A DNA stretch of 64,000 nt from Bacteroidota bacterium (lineage in GTDB: Bacteria; Bacteroidota; Bacteroidia; B-17B0; Aurantibacillaceae), in NCBI GenBank assembly GCA_030692515.1, contig JAUXZS010000020.1, positions 496,001-560,000 on the forward strand, read 5' to 3'. The translations under genes and the position numbers were made by a program. The notes below the pieces were generated by a model. It was not told the origin of the DNA and did not search any database. It saw only the letters and a list, made by a program, of their open reading frames with translations. Positions 24,339 to 34,178 of the stretch are shown in pieces. Position 1 is the first letter of the stretch. Each line of letters starts with the position of its first letter.

Positions 24339-25204
24339 AAATGGAACCTATTCAAGAAATTCAAAAAATAAAAAAACCAGATTGGTTGCGCGTAAAATTA
24401 CCCACAGGCGAAGAGTACGTTAAAGTGCGCGGTATTGTTAGTAAACATAAACTACACACAATTTGTGAAAGTGGAAATTGCCCAAATATGGGCGAATGCT
24501 GGGGCGCAGGCACAGCTACTTTTATGATATTAGGCAATATCTGTACACGCAGTTGTGGTTTTTGCGCCGTTGCAACTGGTAAACCAAAACCTGCAGATTG
24601 GGATGAACCAAAACGCATTGCAGATTCAGTAAAATTAATGGGTGTTAAGCATTGTGTAATTACAAGTGTTGATAGAGATGATTTGAAAGATGGCGGCTCA
24701 ATTATTTGGGCAGAAACTATAAAAGAAATAAGAGCAATAAGTCCTGAAACAAAATTTGAATGTTTAATTCCAGATTTTGCCGGTAAGTGGGAAAATTTAC
24801 AACGCATCATTGATGTTCAACCAGATATAGTTTCTCATAATATTGAAACCGTAAGACGCCTAACGGCGCAAGTAAGAATTCAAGCAAAATACGACCGTAG
24901 CATGGAAGTATTAAAGCGCTTAGATGAAGCTAATGTTAAAACCAAAAGTGGTATTATGGTTGGTTTAGGCGAAACAGATGAAGAGGTTTATGAAACTATT
25001 GATGATCTTGCAAACGTAAAATGTGATGTTGTAACAATTGGACAATATTTACAGCCAACTCCAAAACATTTACCAGTTGCCCGTTTTGTACACCCAGATG
25101 ATTTTAAAAAATATAAAGAGTACGCATTAAATAAAGGATTTAGATTTGTAGAAAGTGGACCTTTAGTTCGTTCTTCGTACCACGCAGAAAAACATATTTT
25201 TTAA
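24329..25204 (+). CDS. lipA: Lipoyl synthase
   Basis: 291 aa radical SAM enzyme that inserts two sulfurs into octanoyl-E2 or octanoyl-H protein. The auxiliary cluster Cys are C46, C51 and C57 ([12 protein letters not shown]), the radical-SAM cluster is C72, C76, C79 (CTRSCGFC), and the C-terminal RSSYHAE motif supplies the third-ligand Ser of the auxiliary cluster. Start at 24329 overlaps the previous gene by 10 bp; an alternative ATG at 24341 gives no overlap and retains all motifs. Its product would serve the E2 encoded at the left edge of the window. Confidence 0.97.
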   Translation: MVLKMEPIQEIQKIKKPDWLRVKLPTGEEYVKVRGIVSKHKLHTICESGNCPNMGECWGAGTATFMILGNICTRSCGFCAVATGKPKPADWDEPKRIADSVKLMGVKHCVITSVDRDDLKDGGSIIWAETIKEIRAISPETKFECLIPDFAGKWENLQRIIDVQPDIVSHNIETVRRLTAQVRIQAKYDRSMEVLKRLDEANVKTKSGIMVGLGETDEEVYETIDDLANVKCDVVTIGQYLQPTPKHLPVARFVHPDDFKKYKEYALNKGFRFVESGPLVRSSYHAEKHIF

Positions 25205-25208
25205 ATGC

Positions 25209-26789
25209 CTACCGATTTACTTTATAAATTCCCAAAGAATCCATTTCAAAAATTTTATTACTCAGTAAAGGAGCAATGTTGGTATCACTTACCATACCTG
25301 GATCAATAAGCACAAGATATTTAATGCTCTTACGAGAATTAACAAACGCTGTTGCATTTTTCACTTTTGTATTATAACTTGTGTAACCTAGTCTGTTAAG
25401 TAAATACAACGACCTATTAATTGTTTGATCGCCGAGGCAAAGTATCGTATCAGACTTTTGAATACCAATTTTTTCAAGATTAATTTTATCGCTTTCTAAA
25501 AGTTTATACATTTTTCTATCTAACCAATAAATCCAAAAGTAATTAAATTGTTCGTGTGCATTAAACACAACTGAATTTTCAAAAGTTGTAGCATTACAAT
25601 TAATCTTTTTCCACGTTTTAAGACCACTTGTATAGGTGTTAAAAGCAACAATAAAGCTTAGAACTAAGAAGACCCATTTTATTCTTGTAAAATCAACTGT
25701 AGTATAAATTATCTTTAAAATAAAAAATAATGAAATCATTAAAACACCAATCATATTAATTAAATAATAATCGTGCACATCAAGTGTTTCAAAAAATAAT
25801 AAAACAAACAATACAAACATCCCTAAACAACTTAAGAGAATTAATGAAGACGATACTTGTTTTTTAAAATTAAAAAAAGCGTTTGTAATAATAAAAATTA
25901 AAACAGAGTATAAAATTACAGGCGTTAATATTCCAGGAATTAGTTCGTAAATAAACGCACGTAGATTAGAATAAATTCTTTCTGTTTCAAGTTCCCAAAT
26001 AGGCAAAACGCCAACTAAAAAAAATTCACCATTATTTTTAGAGTTATAATTTTTAGCATGAACATACCAAATTAACCAAACTACAAACGGTATAACTAAA
26101 ACAAATGCTTTTATTACATTTTGTTTATTAAATAATTTTACAAATTGTTTTCTTGTTTCAAAGTAATAAAAAACAAGGTATAATAAACAAAGTACATAAA
26201 TCATTGCGGCAGATGCTTTTAGAAGTCCTGCAAAGATGAAGGCAACTATGAATATATAAAATTGGCTATTAGCCTTCTTCTTTATCCAACTATAAAAAAA
26301 ATAAAAGCCAATAGCACCTAGCGAAAAAGACTGTATATCACTAATAGTTGAAATACCATAATAAGATAAAGCTGGGGAGCTAAAAATTAAACCTCCTATA
26401 AGAGCGGCAAAAATTTTATTCTTAAACTCGGCTAAAAAGAGTTTATAAATATAAAATAATCCAAAAAAAATAAAAATTAAATTAATAAAACGATAGACAA
26501 ATGTATTTATACCGGTTATTTTCCAAATATGTCCGACTACCCAAGGTACAATGGGGAACTCGCTAGCTGCTTTACCATTTTGTTTTGAGCCTAAATTGTT
26601 AAGGCAAGGTTCTACCAGTGTTCCTCTATCATTATAAAAATTTTGGGCAAAAGATAAACAATCAAATTGGCGATGAGCGTGGATTGTTCTAGGCTCAATT
26701 TTTGCAATGTAGGGATAATTATATATCACCATTTGCAAAACAATAATCAAAAAGAAAAATAAATGTTTGTAATTTAAAACCTTAAGCAT
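25209..26789 (-). CDS. GT-C fold membrane glycosyltransferase (family 39/ArnT-like)
   Basis: 526 aa, with about 11 hydrophobic segments. A long first periplasmic loop follows helix 1 and holds HAHRQFDCLSFAQNFYN, in which an acidic residue (Asp near 44) resembles the catalytic Asp of GT-C enzymes. The C-terminal soluble part (about 420-526) is probably periplasmic. These enzymes transfer sugars from polyprenyl-phosphate donors to lipid A or proteins. The acceptor is unknown. The gene is convergent with lipA, 4 bp away. Confidence 0.7.
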   Translation of the reverse strand: MLKVLNYKHLFFFLIIVLQMVIYNYPYIAKIEPRTIHAHRQFDCLSFAQNFYNDRGTLVEPCLNNLGSKQNGKAASEFPIVPWVVGHIWKITGINTFVYRFINLIFIFFGLFYIYKLFLAEFKNKIFAALIGGLIFSSPALSYYGISTISDIQSFSLGAIGFYFFYSWIKKKANSQFYIFIVAFIFAGLLKASAAMIYVLCLLYLVFYYFETRKQFVKLFNKQNVIKAFVLVIPFVVWLIWYVHAKNYNSKNNGEFFLVGVLPIWELETERIYSNLRAFIYELIPGILTPVILYSVLIFIITNAFFNFKKQVSSSLILLSCLGMFVLFVLLFFETLDVHDYYLINMIGVLMISLFFILKIIYTTVDFTRIKWVFLVLSFIVAFNTYTSGLKTWKKINCNATTFENSVVFNAHEQFNYFWIYWLDRKMYKLLESDKINLEKIGIQKSDTILCLGDQTINRSLYLLNRLGYTSYNTKVKNATAFVNSRKSIKYLVLIDPGMVSDTNIAPLLSNKIFEMDSLGIYKVNR

Positions 26790-26870
26790 TTTACAAATCG
26801 TAATTTAAATTTAGAAAACAATTTTCTATAATTTATAAATTTACAGATTTATTTGGAGTAAGACGAAATA

Positions 26871-27629
26871 TTAAATTACTCCAACATCGCTAACCTTAAG
26901 CCAGCCTTCATTTCCATTATCAAGCTTAATTAGCAGCCAGTCTCCATTATTTTCAACCACGCGAATTTTAGTACCTTCATGTAAATTAAACTTTGAATTC
27001 GCACTTGAAGTAGGTTCATTCATTACTTTAACTTCTTTAGACGTAATAATAGCAAATTTATTTTCCACCTTTGATTTTAAAGCAGAATAACCTAAAAAAT
27101 AAGTTGCAATAAATGTAACAAATAATAAACAACTTAATAAAAACGAAACTCGTTTTACAAATAGATTAGATGAATTAATAAAAACAAAAAACAACACACA
27201 GACAAGTGCAAAGGCGGAAATTGTAATCCACGCCCAAGAATCTGTTGTAAACGAGGATAAAACATTCGTTTTCACTGCGCTTATGAAAAAGTTTTCTTTA
27301 GAGTCAATTTTATCAATGGTTTTTGCCGAAGCTATTCCTAGATTAATTCTTACGTCCTCATCATTTGGATTAATCTTTCGAGCTAACTCATAATAGTAAA
27401 TAGCTTTTCCTAACTCGTTATTTCTATAATAAGAATTTCCTAAATTAAAATATAACTGATAAGATTTAAAGCCATCGCTTACTAATTTTTCATAATTGAT
27501 AATTGCCTCTTTATAATTTTTCGAGTCATACGCCTTTTCAGCTTTTTGCAGCAATTCGTTGCTAAATCCATTAATTGCTAAAGACAAAAAACAAATTAAT
27601 AAAAACAATATACGTTTACCGTTTTTCAT
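26871..27629 (-). CDS. batE: BatE: TPR and SH3-domain protein of the bat operon
   Basis: 252 aa. An N-terminal signal peptide (about 1-23), TPR repeats (about 25-100, ELLQKAEKAYDSKNYKEA and YYRNNELGKAIYYYELARKINPND), two hydrophobic segments (about 135-155 and 160-183), and a bacterial SH3 domain at the C-terminus (about 190-252, VMNEPTSSANSKFNLHEG). Last gene of the operon, 10 bp after batD. Bat proteins are implicated in aerotolerance and stress survival in some Bacteroidetes; the molecular mechanism is unclear. Confidence 0.85.
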   Translation of the reverse strand: MKNGKRILFLLICFLSLAINGFSNELLQKAEKAYDSKNYKEAIINYEKLVSDGFKSYQLYFNLGNSYYRNNELGKAIYYYELARKINPNDEDVRINLGIASAKTIDKIDSKENFFISAVKTNVLSSFTTDSWAWITISAFALVCVLFFVFINSSNLFVKRVSFLLSCLLFVTFIATYFLGYSALKSKVENKFAIITSKEVKVMNEPTSSANSKFNLHEGTKIRVVENNGDWLLIKLDNGNEGWLKVSDVGVI

Positions 27630-27639
27630 TTTTTGATCA

Positions 27640-29445
27640 TTAAACTTTTTTATTTAACTGTTCTTCCAAATCCGTAATTAATTCAACAGTATTTTTATAC
27701 ACTTGTTGTAAATCTCCACTTACAGCGCCGGGTGCATACTTTGCATATTCGCTTGTTTCTAAAGTCGTTATTAACTTCTTTAAACATTGTATATCAACTT
27801 TTTTGTTTTCTAAAACATTTTTTATCTTTTCATGTGAAAGATCTGATGCTGGAATATTTAATTTATTTCCTAAATAACTATTAATTGCCATTAATATTTC
27901 GGTATAAAATTCATCTTTACTATTTAATTTCATTAGCTTTTCTGCATTTACCAATTGTTTTTTAGCCAACCTAGCAGCCTTTCGCTCTTTAACCAAAACC
28001 AAATTACTATTATTTTTAATATAATTTCTTCGTATGAATAACCCTACACCTAATGCAAAAAAAGGAAGTATTAAAAATAAAATGTGTTTAGAAGAATTAA
28101 AAAATTCTGTCTCAGATTCAGTTAAAAGAAAATCGCCTTTCTTAATGTAACGAATATCATTTTCGGTTTCTTTAACTTGACTTTGTTGCGTGAACACTTG
28201 TGCGCCTTTACTATTTGGGTCTGCGGGAAGAACATTGATTTTTATTTCCTGAGATGGAATAGTAATGTATTTTTTAGAATCTAAACTAAAATAAGAAAAA
28301 TCTAAATTTTCTAATTTAAATTCTCCCTCATTTCTTGGAATAACTAAATAATCAAATGTTTTGGAATTTCCAGATTCTGATATTTTGGCATCATATGTCT
28401 CAAAACTTTCCGGTAAATTTAATTTAGGAGAATCAAGCAGTTTTAAATTTCCCTTACCGCTAATTGTCATTTTTAGATTAAATGCGTCATTTGCTTTTAG
28501 TTCATTTCTTGTTACTTGAACTTTGTAAGAAAAATCACCAACGGCTCCAAAATAATTTGTTGGCTTTCCTTCTTCAGGAACTGGTAAAACATCTATAATT
28601 AAGGGCTTACTCTTAACTGTTACAGGAACATCTTCGTAACCAGCAGAACCAAAAAACTGTTCGAAAACATTTTTTGGCTTCGCATTTGTTTGCCTTCTTA
28701 CAATTACATCACCCTCAACAGAATTTAAACTAATTTTTCCAGATTTATTGGCAATTGCCGAACTCCTAAACAATTCATAGGTATAATAATTTACTCCATC
28801 TAAATTTTCGACAACTGCTTGTCCCTTACTTACAGATTCTTGTGCTTGAGAATAAAAACCGTCATAGGTTGGCTGAGCAAATTTTTGAAAGCCTATCATT
28901 TGAAGACGAGAATAAATTTTTTGCGTAATGGTTACTTGTTCTCCAACATAACATTTATTCTTACTAATGCCAGTTCGAATAAAAACATCGCCTCCACTAA
29001 CTTTGCTATTAAATTTTGGATCATCATTTTGATTAAAATTTGATTGATTACCAGTGCCTCCTTTAACAACTTCAATAGTAATCGGTTCGCTTTCGAGTTT
29101 TTGTCCGCCAGACATGACACTAGCAACACCAATCGTTATTTTCCCTTCTTTTTTGGCAACCAAACCATATGATATAACCATTTGTTGCGTCATAACGCCG
29201 TTGGTATATTGTACACTATTACTTTGATTTGGGCCACTTACAATATCAAACTCTTTTAAATTTGCCGGAGCATAGTTATTAGCATTTACAGTAATAACAA
29301 CAGCATATTCGAATGGAACACCAACTTGTACTTTTTTTGAACTTACCTGTGCATAAAAACCTTGTGAATGAGCCGTAAAAACAAAAACGAATGACGCTAT
29401 TATCGATAGCAGCCACTTATTATTTATTTTATTAATTATACTCAT
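27640..29445 (-). CDS. batD: BatD: oxygen-tolerance protein with signal peptide
   Basis: 601 aa from the ATG at 29445, preferred to the in-frame TTG at 29466 because it starts a clean signal peptide (MSIINKINNKWLLSIIASFV) and removes a 7-bp overlap with batC. The ectodomain is beta-rich (CYVGEQVTITQKIYSR, GKINL-like Ig folds repeated). A single transmembrane helix (about 430-450 of the chain) and a short basic cytoplasmic tail with coiled-coil potential follow. BatD links periplasm to the cytoplasmic Bat proteins. Function is inferred from the operon. Confidence 0.85.
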   Translation of the reverse strand: MSIINKINNKWLLSIIASFVFVFTAHSQGFYAQVSSKKVQVGVPFEYAVVITVNANNYAPANLKEFDIVSGPNQSNSVQYTNGVMTQQMVISYGLVAKKEGKITIGVASVMSGGQKLESEPITIEVVKGGTGNQSNFNQNDDPKFNSKVSGGDVFIRTGISKNKCYVGEQVTITQKIYSRLQMIGFQKFAQPTYDGFYSQAQESVSKGQAVVENLDGVNYYTYELFRSSAIANKSGKISLNSVEGDVIVRRQTNAKPKNVFEQFFGSAGYEDVPVTVKSKPLIIDVLPVPEEGKPTNYFGAVGDFSYKVQVTRNELKANDAFNLKMTISGKGNLKLLDSPKLNLPESFETYDAKISESGNSKTFDYLVIPRNEGEFKLENLDFSYFSLDSKKYITIPSQEIKINVLPADPNSKGAQVFTQQSQVKETENDIRYIKKGDFLLTESETEFFNSSKHILFLILPFFALGVGLFIRRNYIKNNSNLVLVKERKAARLAKKQLVNAEKLMKLNSKDEFYTEILMAINSYLGNKLNIPASDLSHEKIKNVLENKKVDIQCLKKLITTLETSEYAKYAPGAVSGDLQQVYKNTVELITDLEEQLNKKV

Positions 29446-29459
29446 TAAAATTATTTTTA

Positions 29460-30182
29460 CTACCAATCCTTATCTACTGAAGTTTTTCCAGCATCTTCTT
29501 GTTTTTGTTTACGCTTATCTTGCAATTTTTTCTCTTGGTTCATTAAGGCCTTTAATAATTGTTCGGCTTGCTGCTTATCCATTTTATTTTGCTGTGGATT
29601 AGCGTTTTTATTTTTATCCTTTTTATCCTCTTCTTTTGGACTACCTCCTCCTCCACCGCCTTTTTTATCTTTTGGTAAATTTTTTAAAGCATATGCCAAA
29701 TTGTAACGGGTTTCTTCATCCTTTGGATTATATTTTAAAGATTTTTTATAGGCATCAACTGCTTGTTGATATTCCTTTTTTTGTAAATAACAATTCCCAA
29801 TATTATGCCATGCTTGATGTAATGTATCTTTATTTGAAATTGAATTAGCAACTTGAGCAAAACTTTGTGCAGCTTCATCAAAAACTAAATTCGCTAAGGA
29901 ATCAGGCGTAACCTTTTTTCCACCTTGTATGAAATTTTCCTTGCTTGCTTTAATTTGTAAAGCATTTTTATACAAAGAATTTCCTAAATTAAAATGTGCC
30001 TTTTGATTATTCGGATTAATTTTTAATGCTTGTCTGTATAAGTCGGTAGATTGAATTGTATTGCCTTCATAATATAATTTATTTCCATCGTATACATGCA
30101 TAGCATCCTTTTGCGCAAACACAAAACTAGTTGCGCAAAACAAAATAGCAACAAAAATATATTTGATTTTACTTTGCAACAT
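29460..30182 (-). CDS. batC: BatC: TPR-repeat protein
   Basis: 240 aa from the ATG at 30182 (a TTG two codons upstream is less likely). The signal peptide ends near residue 24 (SFVFAQ). Three or more TPR motifs occupy about 25-165 (DLYRQALKINPNNQKAHFNLGNSLY and AVDAYKKSLKYNPKDEETRYNLAYAL). The C-terminal tail is a charged Gly/Lys/Asn-rich low-complexity region with coiled-coil character. Start overlaps the batB stop by 14 bp, so the pair is co-translated. Confidence 0.85.
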   Translation of the reverse strand: MLQSKIKYIFVAILFCATSFVFAQKDAMHVYDGNKLYYEGNTIQSTDLYRQALKINPNNQKAHFNLGNSLYKNALQIKASKENFIQGGKKVTPDSLANLVFDEAAQSFAQVANSISNKDTLHQAWHNIGNCYLQKKEYQQAVDAYKKSLKYNPKDEETRYNLAYALKNLPKDKKGGGGGGSPKEEDKKDKNKNANPQQNKMDKQQAEQLLKALMNQEKKLQDKRKQKQEDAGKTSVDKDW

Positions 30183-31209
30183 TTTCAAATAAATTTATTT
30201 TTTTAAACCACTCACTTATTCTTTCGCTAATTAAAAATTCTATAAAAAATAAAACCAAAGCTAAGCCTAAAAACCATTGAAATTGATCTTCATAATCTGT
30301 ATACATTTTATTTTCTAGTTGTGCTTTATCTAACTCCCCTATTTTATCTAAAACAGCACCAAGTCCAATATCAGCTTGGCTAGCTTGAACAAATACACCA
30401 TTTGCTTTTGATGCAATAGTCTTTAGCAGATTTACATTTAATTTAGTTATAACGGTTTGTCCTTCTTTATCTTTTCTATAACCTTTGATGACACCATTTT
30501 CTATTAAAGGAATTGGCACACCACTCTCGGATCCAATCCCAATTGTATTAATCATTATTCCTTTTTTATCGGCGTCCTCTGCAGCTTGTATGGCTTCTGA
30601 ATCATGATTCTCGCCATCAGTAATTAATATAATTGCTCTATTTTTACCCTCATCGTTGCTAAATGATTCTGAAGCTTTAGTAATTGCGTCTGAAATATTT
30701 GTGCCTTGCACCGGAACCATACCAGGACCAATAGACTCTAGAAATAATTTTGCAGCGCTATAATCAGTTGTGATAGGAAGTTGTACGTAGGCCTCCCCGG
30801 CAAATATCACTAAACCTAAACGATCACCTTCTAGTCCATCAATCATTTTCTCCAATGCATATTTAGCACGCGTTAAACGATTCGGACTTAAATCTTGAGC
30901 CAACATACTATTACTAACGTCAATACAAACTATGATATCAGCCCCCTCACGCTTAACTTCAGTTAATTTACTTCCTGTTTGCAGATTACATAAAGCCAAA
31001 ATTAAACTACTAAATCCTAACATAAATAAAATAATTTTTATAATACGCTTGCCTCGACTAGAATATGGAATTAAAGCATTAATTAAATTTGCATCACCTA
31101 AACGTTTTAATTTATTTTTGCGGGAAATAAAATACACTATCACTAATATCAACATTAATGGTAATGCTGAAAAAGCGTAAAAATATATTGTATGTTCGAA
31201 CTTAAACAT
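30169..31209 (-). CDS. batB: BatB: membrane-anchored von Willebrand factor A domain protein
   Basis: 346 aa. Two N-terminal transmembrane segments (about 5-27 and 55-75) precede a VWA domain with the metal-ion-dependent adhesion site DVSNSM (about 91-96) and the later NISDAI and ITDGENHD elements; a C-terminal transmembrane segment (about 312-332) closes the chain. VWA domains bind ligands through a divalent cation. It lies immediately after batA (1 bp) and overlaps batC. Confidence 0.9.
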   Translation of the reverse strand: MFKFEHTIYFYAFSALPLMLILVIVYFISRKNKLKRLGDANLINALIPYSSRGKRIIKIILFMLGFSSLILALCNLQTGSKLTEVKREGADIIVCIDVSNSMLAQDLSPNRLTRAKYALEKMIDGLEGDRLGLVIFAGEAYVQLPITTDYSAAKLFLESIGPGMVPVQGTNISDAITKASESFSNDEGKNRAIILITDGENHDSEAIQAAEDADKKGIMINTIGIGSESGVPIPLIENGVIKGYRKDKEGQTVITKLNVNLLKTIASKANGVFVQASQADIGLGAVLDKIGELDKAQLENKMYTDYEDQFQWFLGLALVLFFIEFLISERISEWFKKINLFENVAK

Positions 31210-32220
31210 TTATGGTATTGATTTGAATAATGTAAAACGCAATAAAAATTCTAACAATAATAAAATAGCCGCAGCTAATGCTAATGGTAAAAAATGTTCT
31301 GATTTATTACTAAAACTTTTTTCACTAATAATAGTTTTTTCCATTTTATCTATTTCATTGTAAATATTTATTAAGTTTTCTTTATTGGTAGCTCTATAAT
31401 ATTTTCCACCAGTCATATCAGAAATTTCAGTCATTGTTTTATCATCAATATCTACATCCACATAATCATATTCATATTCACCCTGAGCATAAATAGCAAC
31501 AGGTTGTAAAGCTTTACCTTTAGATCCAACGCCAATACAATAAACACGAACGCCATAAGTTTTTGCTAACTCACCTGCTGTAAGCGGAGCAATTTCTCCA
31601 ACATTATTTACGCCATCACTTACAAAAATAACCACCTTACTTTTAGCTTTACTATCTTTAATACGCGCAACTGCATTTGCTAAGCCTAAACCAATTGCAG
31701 TTCCTTGATCTAAAGAACCAGCTTTAATTTGAGGAAACATATTTTTTAAAACTTTATGGTCGCTAGTTAAAGGGCACTGAGTAAATGCTTCTCCACCAAA
31801 AATCACTAATCCAATTCTATCATTTTGACGAGCATCTATGAAATCAATAATAACTTCCTTAGCGACTTCCATTCTATTTGGTTTAAAATCTTTTGCTAAC
31901 ATAGACAATGAAACGTCTAAACTAATAACAATATCAATTCCTTCATTTTTACTATCTTTCCAGCTACTACGAGATTGTGGTCTTGCGAGAGCGCCAATAA
32001 TAAAAGCAAAAGCAATTAAACGTAAAGCAAATAATGAATGTCTTAATTTTGCTTTACCAGAAGTTTTTATTTTATTAAATAATGAAAATGATGAATAATT
32101 AAATTCTCCTTCATGTTTTTTTAAACGCCATAAATACCAAATTACCATCAATGGCAACAAGCACAGTAACCAAAACCATTGCTTTTCTGCAAACTGAATA
32201 TCGTTAAAATAACTTATCAC
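31210..32220 (-). CDS. batA: BatA: membrane-anchored von Willebrand factor A domain protein
   Basis: 336 aa, paralogous in layout to batB: N-terminal transmembrane segments (about 15-30 and 63-80), VWA domain with MIDAS DVSLSM (about 99-104), GTAIGLGL and VSDGVNN elements, and a C-terminal transmembrane helix (about 312-330). The start overlaps the upstream gene's stop by 4 bp (ATGA-type). The domain faces the periplasm by analogy; membrane topology is inferred. Confidence 0.9.
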   Translation of the reverse strand: MISYFNDIQFAEKQWFWLLCLLPLMVIWYLWRLKKHEGEFNYSSFSLFNKIKTSGKAKLRHSLFALRLIAFAFIIGALARPQSRSSWKDSKNEGIDIVISLDVSLSMLAKDFKPNRMEVAKEVIIDFIDARQNDRIGLVIFGGEAFTQCPLTSDHKVLKNMFPQIKAGSLDQGTAIGLGLANAVARIKDSKAKSKVVIFVSDGVNNVGEIAPLTAGELAKTYGVRVYCIGVGSKGKALQPVAIYAQGEYEYDYVDVDIDDKTMTEISDMTGGKYYRATNKENLINIYNEIDKMEKTIISEKSFSNKSEHFLPLALAAAILLLLEFLLRFTLFKSIP

Positions 32221-33209
32221 TGATTGGGTGGATTAGTTGTTTGAGTTTCTTCTGGTATAGCAATTTCTTCTTCACGTTTTGTTCCGTTCACGAAATCATA
32301 AGCATTTTGTAGTGTGAAATTATGCTCATCCTCAATTGGTGTTAATTTAGCAAACTTCACTAAATCACTTAACGTTAATGTCTGTTGAAGTTTCTCTTTA
32401 CTTAATTTATCAACAACCTGTGTTCTAAAAGCTGTCATAATTTCATCAGTTGTACTTTCTAAAGCATGAACATTAAAACGTTCTTCAATATATAATCTTA
32501 TTGCATCAGAAATAGAAGAATAATATTCCTTAACATTTCCTTCTTTCCATATTTGCTCCAGTTTAATTTTATCGAGTGAAGCTAAAGCGGTTATGTGAGC
32601 AGGTATTTTAGGCTTTTCGGGTACAATAACAATTTGTTTGTTTCGTCGTGTAAAATAAACGGTTAAAAGAATTATAGTGGCTATAAAAATAATTATCCCT
32701 ATTCCCCAATAGAAATAATCCAAATACCATTTCCAATTAAATTTTTGTTCGAAAGGAGGTTTAATATCTTTTATTTTAGTCAAACTTGTATCGGTTGGTA
32801 CAGTGTGAACTTCTAAAATTAAAGTTTGTGTAAAAAATGGTTTAGTAGTATCGTCATTAACAATAAATTTAAAGCCAGGTATAGCGAAATAACCACTATC
32901 ATAAGCGCTCACAACAATTTGTTGATGTTGTTGAAAAAGATTAGGATTATTTTTATCAGGAATAGTTGTGTCAATTTGATTAATAGAAATCACTTCTATC
33001 TTACCCGTAATAGTATCTCCAATAGTAGGCCATTGTATTTTAAGATCGCCTTGATAAGAATCGTAGATAACATATAAATCTAATTTTACTTGTTCACCAA
33101 TTCTAATCTTAGAAGAATCTAAAGCAGCATCAACTCTAATTTGCCCAAAAGAAAACTTTGCGCAAAAGACCATTAATAAGGTAAATAATATATTATTAAA
33201 ATATTTCAA
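32217..33209 (-). CDS. BatD-like/DUF4381-like exported protein of the bat operon
   Basis: 330 aa from a TTG start; the next ATG lies inside the signal peptide, so TTG is favoured. Signal peptide about 1-23 (FSFGQ), a beta-sandwich ectodomain, a transmembrane helix (about 168-188), then a cytoplasmic alpha-helical part (IWKEGNVKEYYSSISDAIRLYIEERF) that resembles the DUF4381-type segment. It is the usual hypothetical member between the DUF58 protein and batA. Its C-terminal tail is Glu/Thr/Pro-rich. Confidence 0.7.
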   Translation of the reverse strand: MKYFNNILFTLLMVFCAKFSFGQIRVDAALDSSKIRIGEQVKLDLYVIYDSYQGDLKIQWPTIGDTITGKIEVISINQIDTTIPDKNNPNLFQQHQQIVVSAYDSGYFAIPGFKFIVNDDTTKPFFTQTLILEVHTVPTDTSLTKIKDIKPPFEQKFNWKWYLDYFYWGIGIIIFIATIILLTVYFTRRNKQIVIVPEKPKIPAHITALASLDKIKLEQIWKEGNVKEYYSSISDAIRLYIEERFNVHALESTTDEIMTAFRTQVVDKLSKEKLQQTLTLSDLVKFAKLTPIEDEHNFTLQNAYDFVNGTKREEEIAIPEETQTTNPPNQ

Positions 33210-33228
33210 AAAAATTGTCTAAAAATTA

Positions 33229-34095
33229 TTATCTGTTTTTAAATAAATTCATAAGCGGCTTAACATAATTTTCGTGTGTGAAAATATTTGTTGCATCAAT
33301 ACCACTTCTATTAAACACTTCTTTTAAATCGTCTTCAAATTTTAAATGATTAACAGCAAATTGTTTTCGAAAGGCTTTATCATTCGTATCTACCCAAATT
33401 GATTTACCTGTTTCGTTATCTTTTAATTTGATAAGTCCAACTTTTGGCAATTCAGTTTCGCCCTTATCCACAATACGTAAAGCAACTAAGTCGTGTTTTT
33501 TGTTCGCGATTTTTAAAGCGTCTTTATAATTATTGTCGGTTAAAAAATCGCTTATTAAAAAAACGATGCTTTTTTTCTTAATAACATTAGTTAAATACTT
33601 AAGCGCTAATTCTAAATTAGTTTTTTTATTTTGAGGTTTAAACTCAATCAGCTCGCGTATAATTCTTAATACATGTGACTTACCTTTTTTTGGAGGAATA
33701 AATTTTTCAATTTTATCAGAGAAAAATATCACACCAATTTTATCATTATTTTGAGAAGCGGAAAAAGCAACAACGGCACATAATTCTGTAATAAGATCTT
33801 GCTTAAATTGCTTTTGTGTACCAAATTCTCCGCTTGCGCTTATGTCAACTAACAACACCACACTTAATTCTCTTTCTTCCTCAAAAACTTTTACAAAAGG
33901 AGTATTAAATCTTGCTGTAACATTCCAATCAATTGTTCTTACATCATCACCTGGAGCATATTCACGCACCTCAGAAAATGCCATACCTCTTCCTTTAAAC
34001 GCACTATGATATTCGCCCGAAAAAATCTGGCTGCTTAGCCCGCGGGTTTTAATTTCAATTTTACGTACTTTTTTTAAAAGCTCTGAGGTTTCCAC
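33229..34095 (-). CDS. DUF58 domain protein (BatM-like)
   Basis: 288 aa from a GTG start. The DUF58 signature EYAPGDDVRTIDWNVTAR (about 48-65) and a VWA-like MIDAS LVDISASG (about 86-93) are present. DUF58 proteins occur almost always next to MoxR ATPases and are thought to be its substrates or adaptors. No signal peptide, so it is cytoplasmic. It lies 83 bp after the moxR gene, a gap containing short AT-rich direct repeats of TTCTAAATTTTAAA but no gene. Confidence 0.85.
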   Translation of the reverse strand: METSELLKKVRKIEIKTRGLSSQIFSGEYHSAFKGRGMAFSEVREYAPGDDVRTIDWNVTARFNTPFVKVFEEERELSVVLLVDISASGEFGTQKQFKQDLITELCAVVAFSASQNNDKIGVIFFSDKIEKFIPPKKGKSHVLRIIRELIEFKPQNKKTNLELALKYLTNVIKKKSIVFLISDFLTDNNYKDALKIANKKHDLVALRIVDKGETELPKVGLIKLKDNETGKSIWVDTNDKAFRKQFAVNHLKFEDDLKEVFNRSGIDATNIFTHENYVKPLMNLFKNR

Positions 34096-34178
34096 TTAAA
34101 TAAATTCTAAATTTTAAATTCTAAATTTTAAATGAGAGAATTATTAATTTATAATTCAACATTAATAATTTACAATTA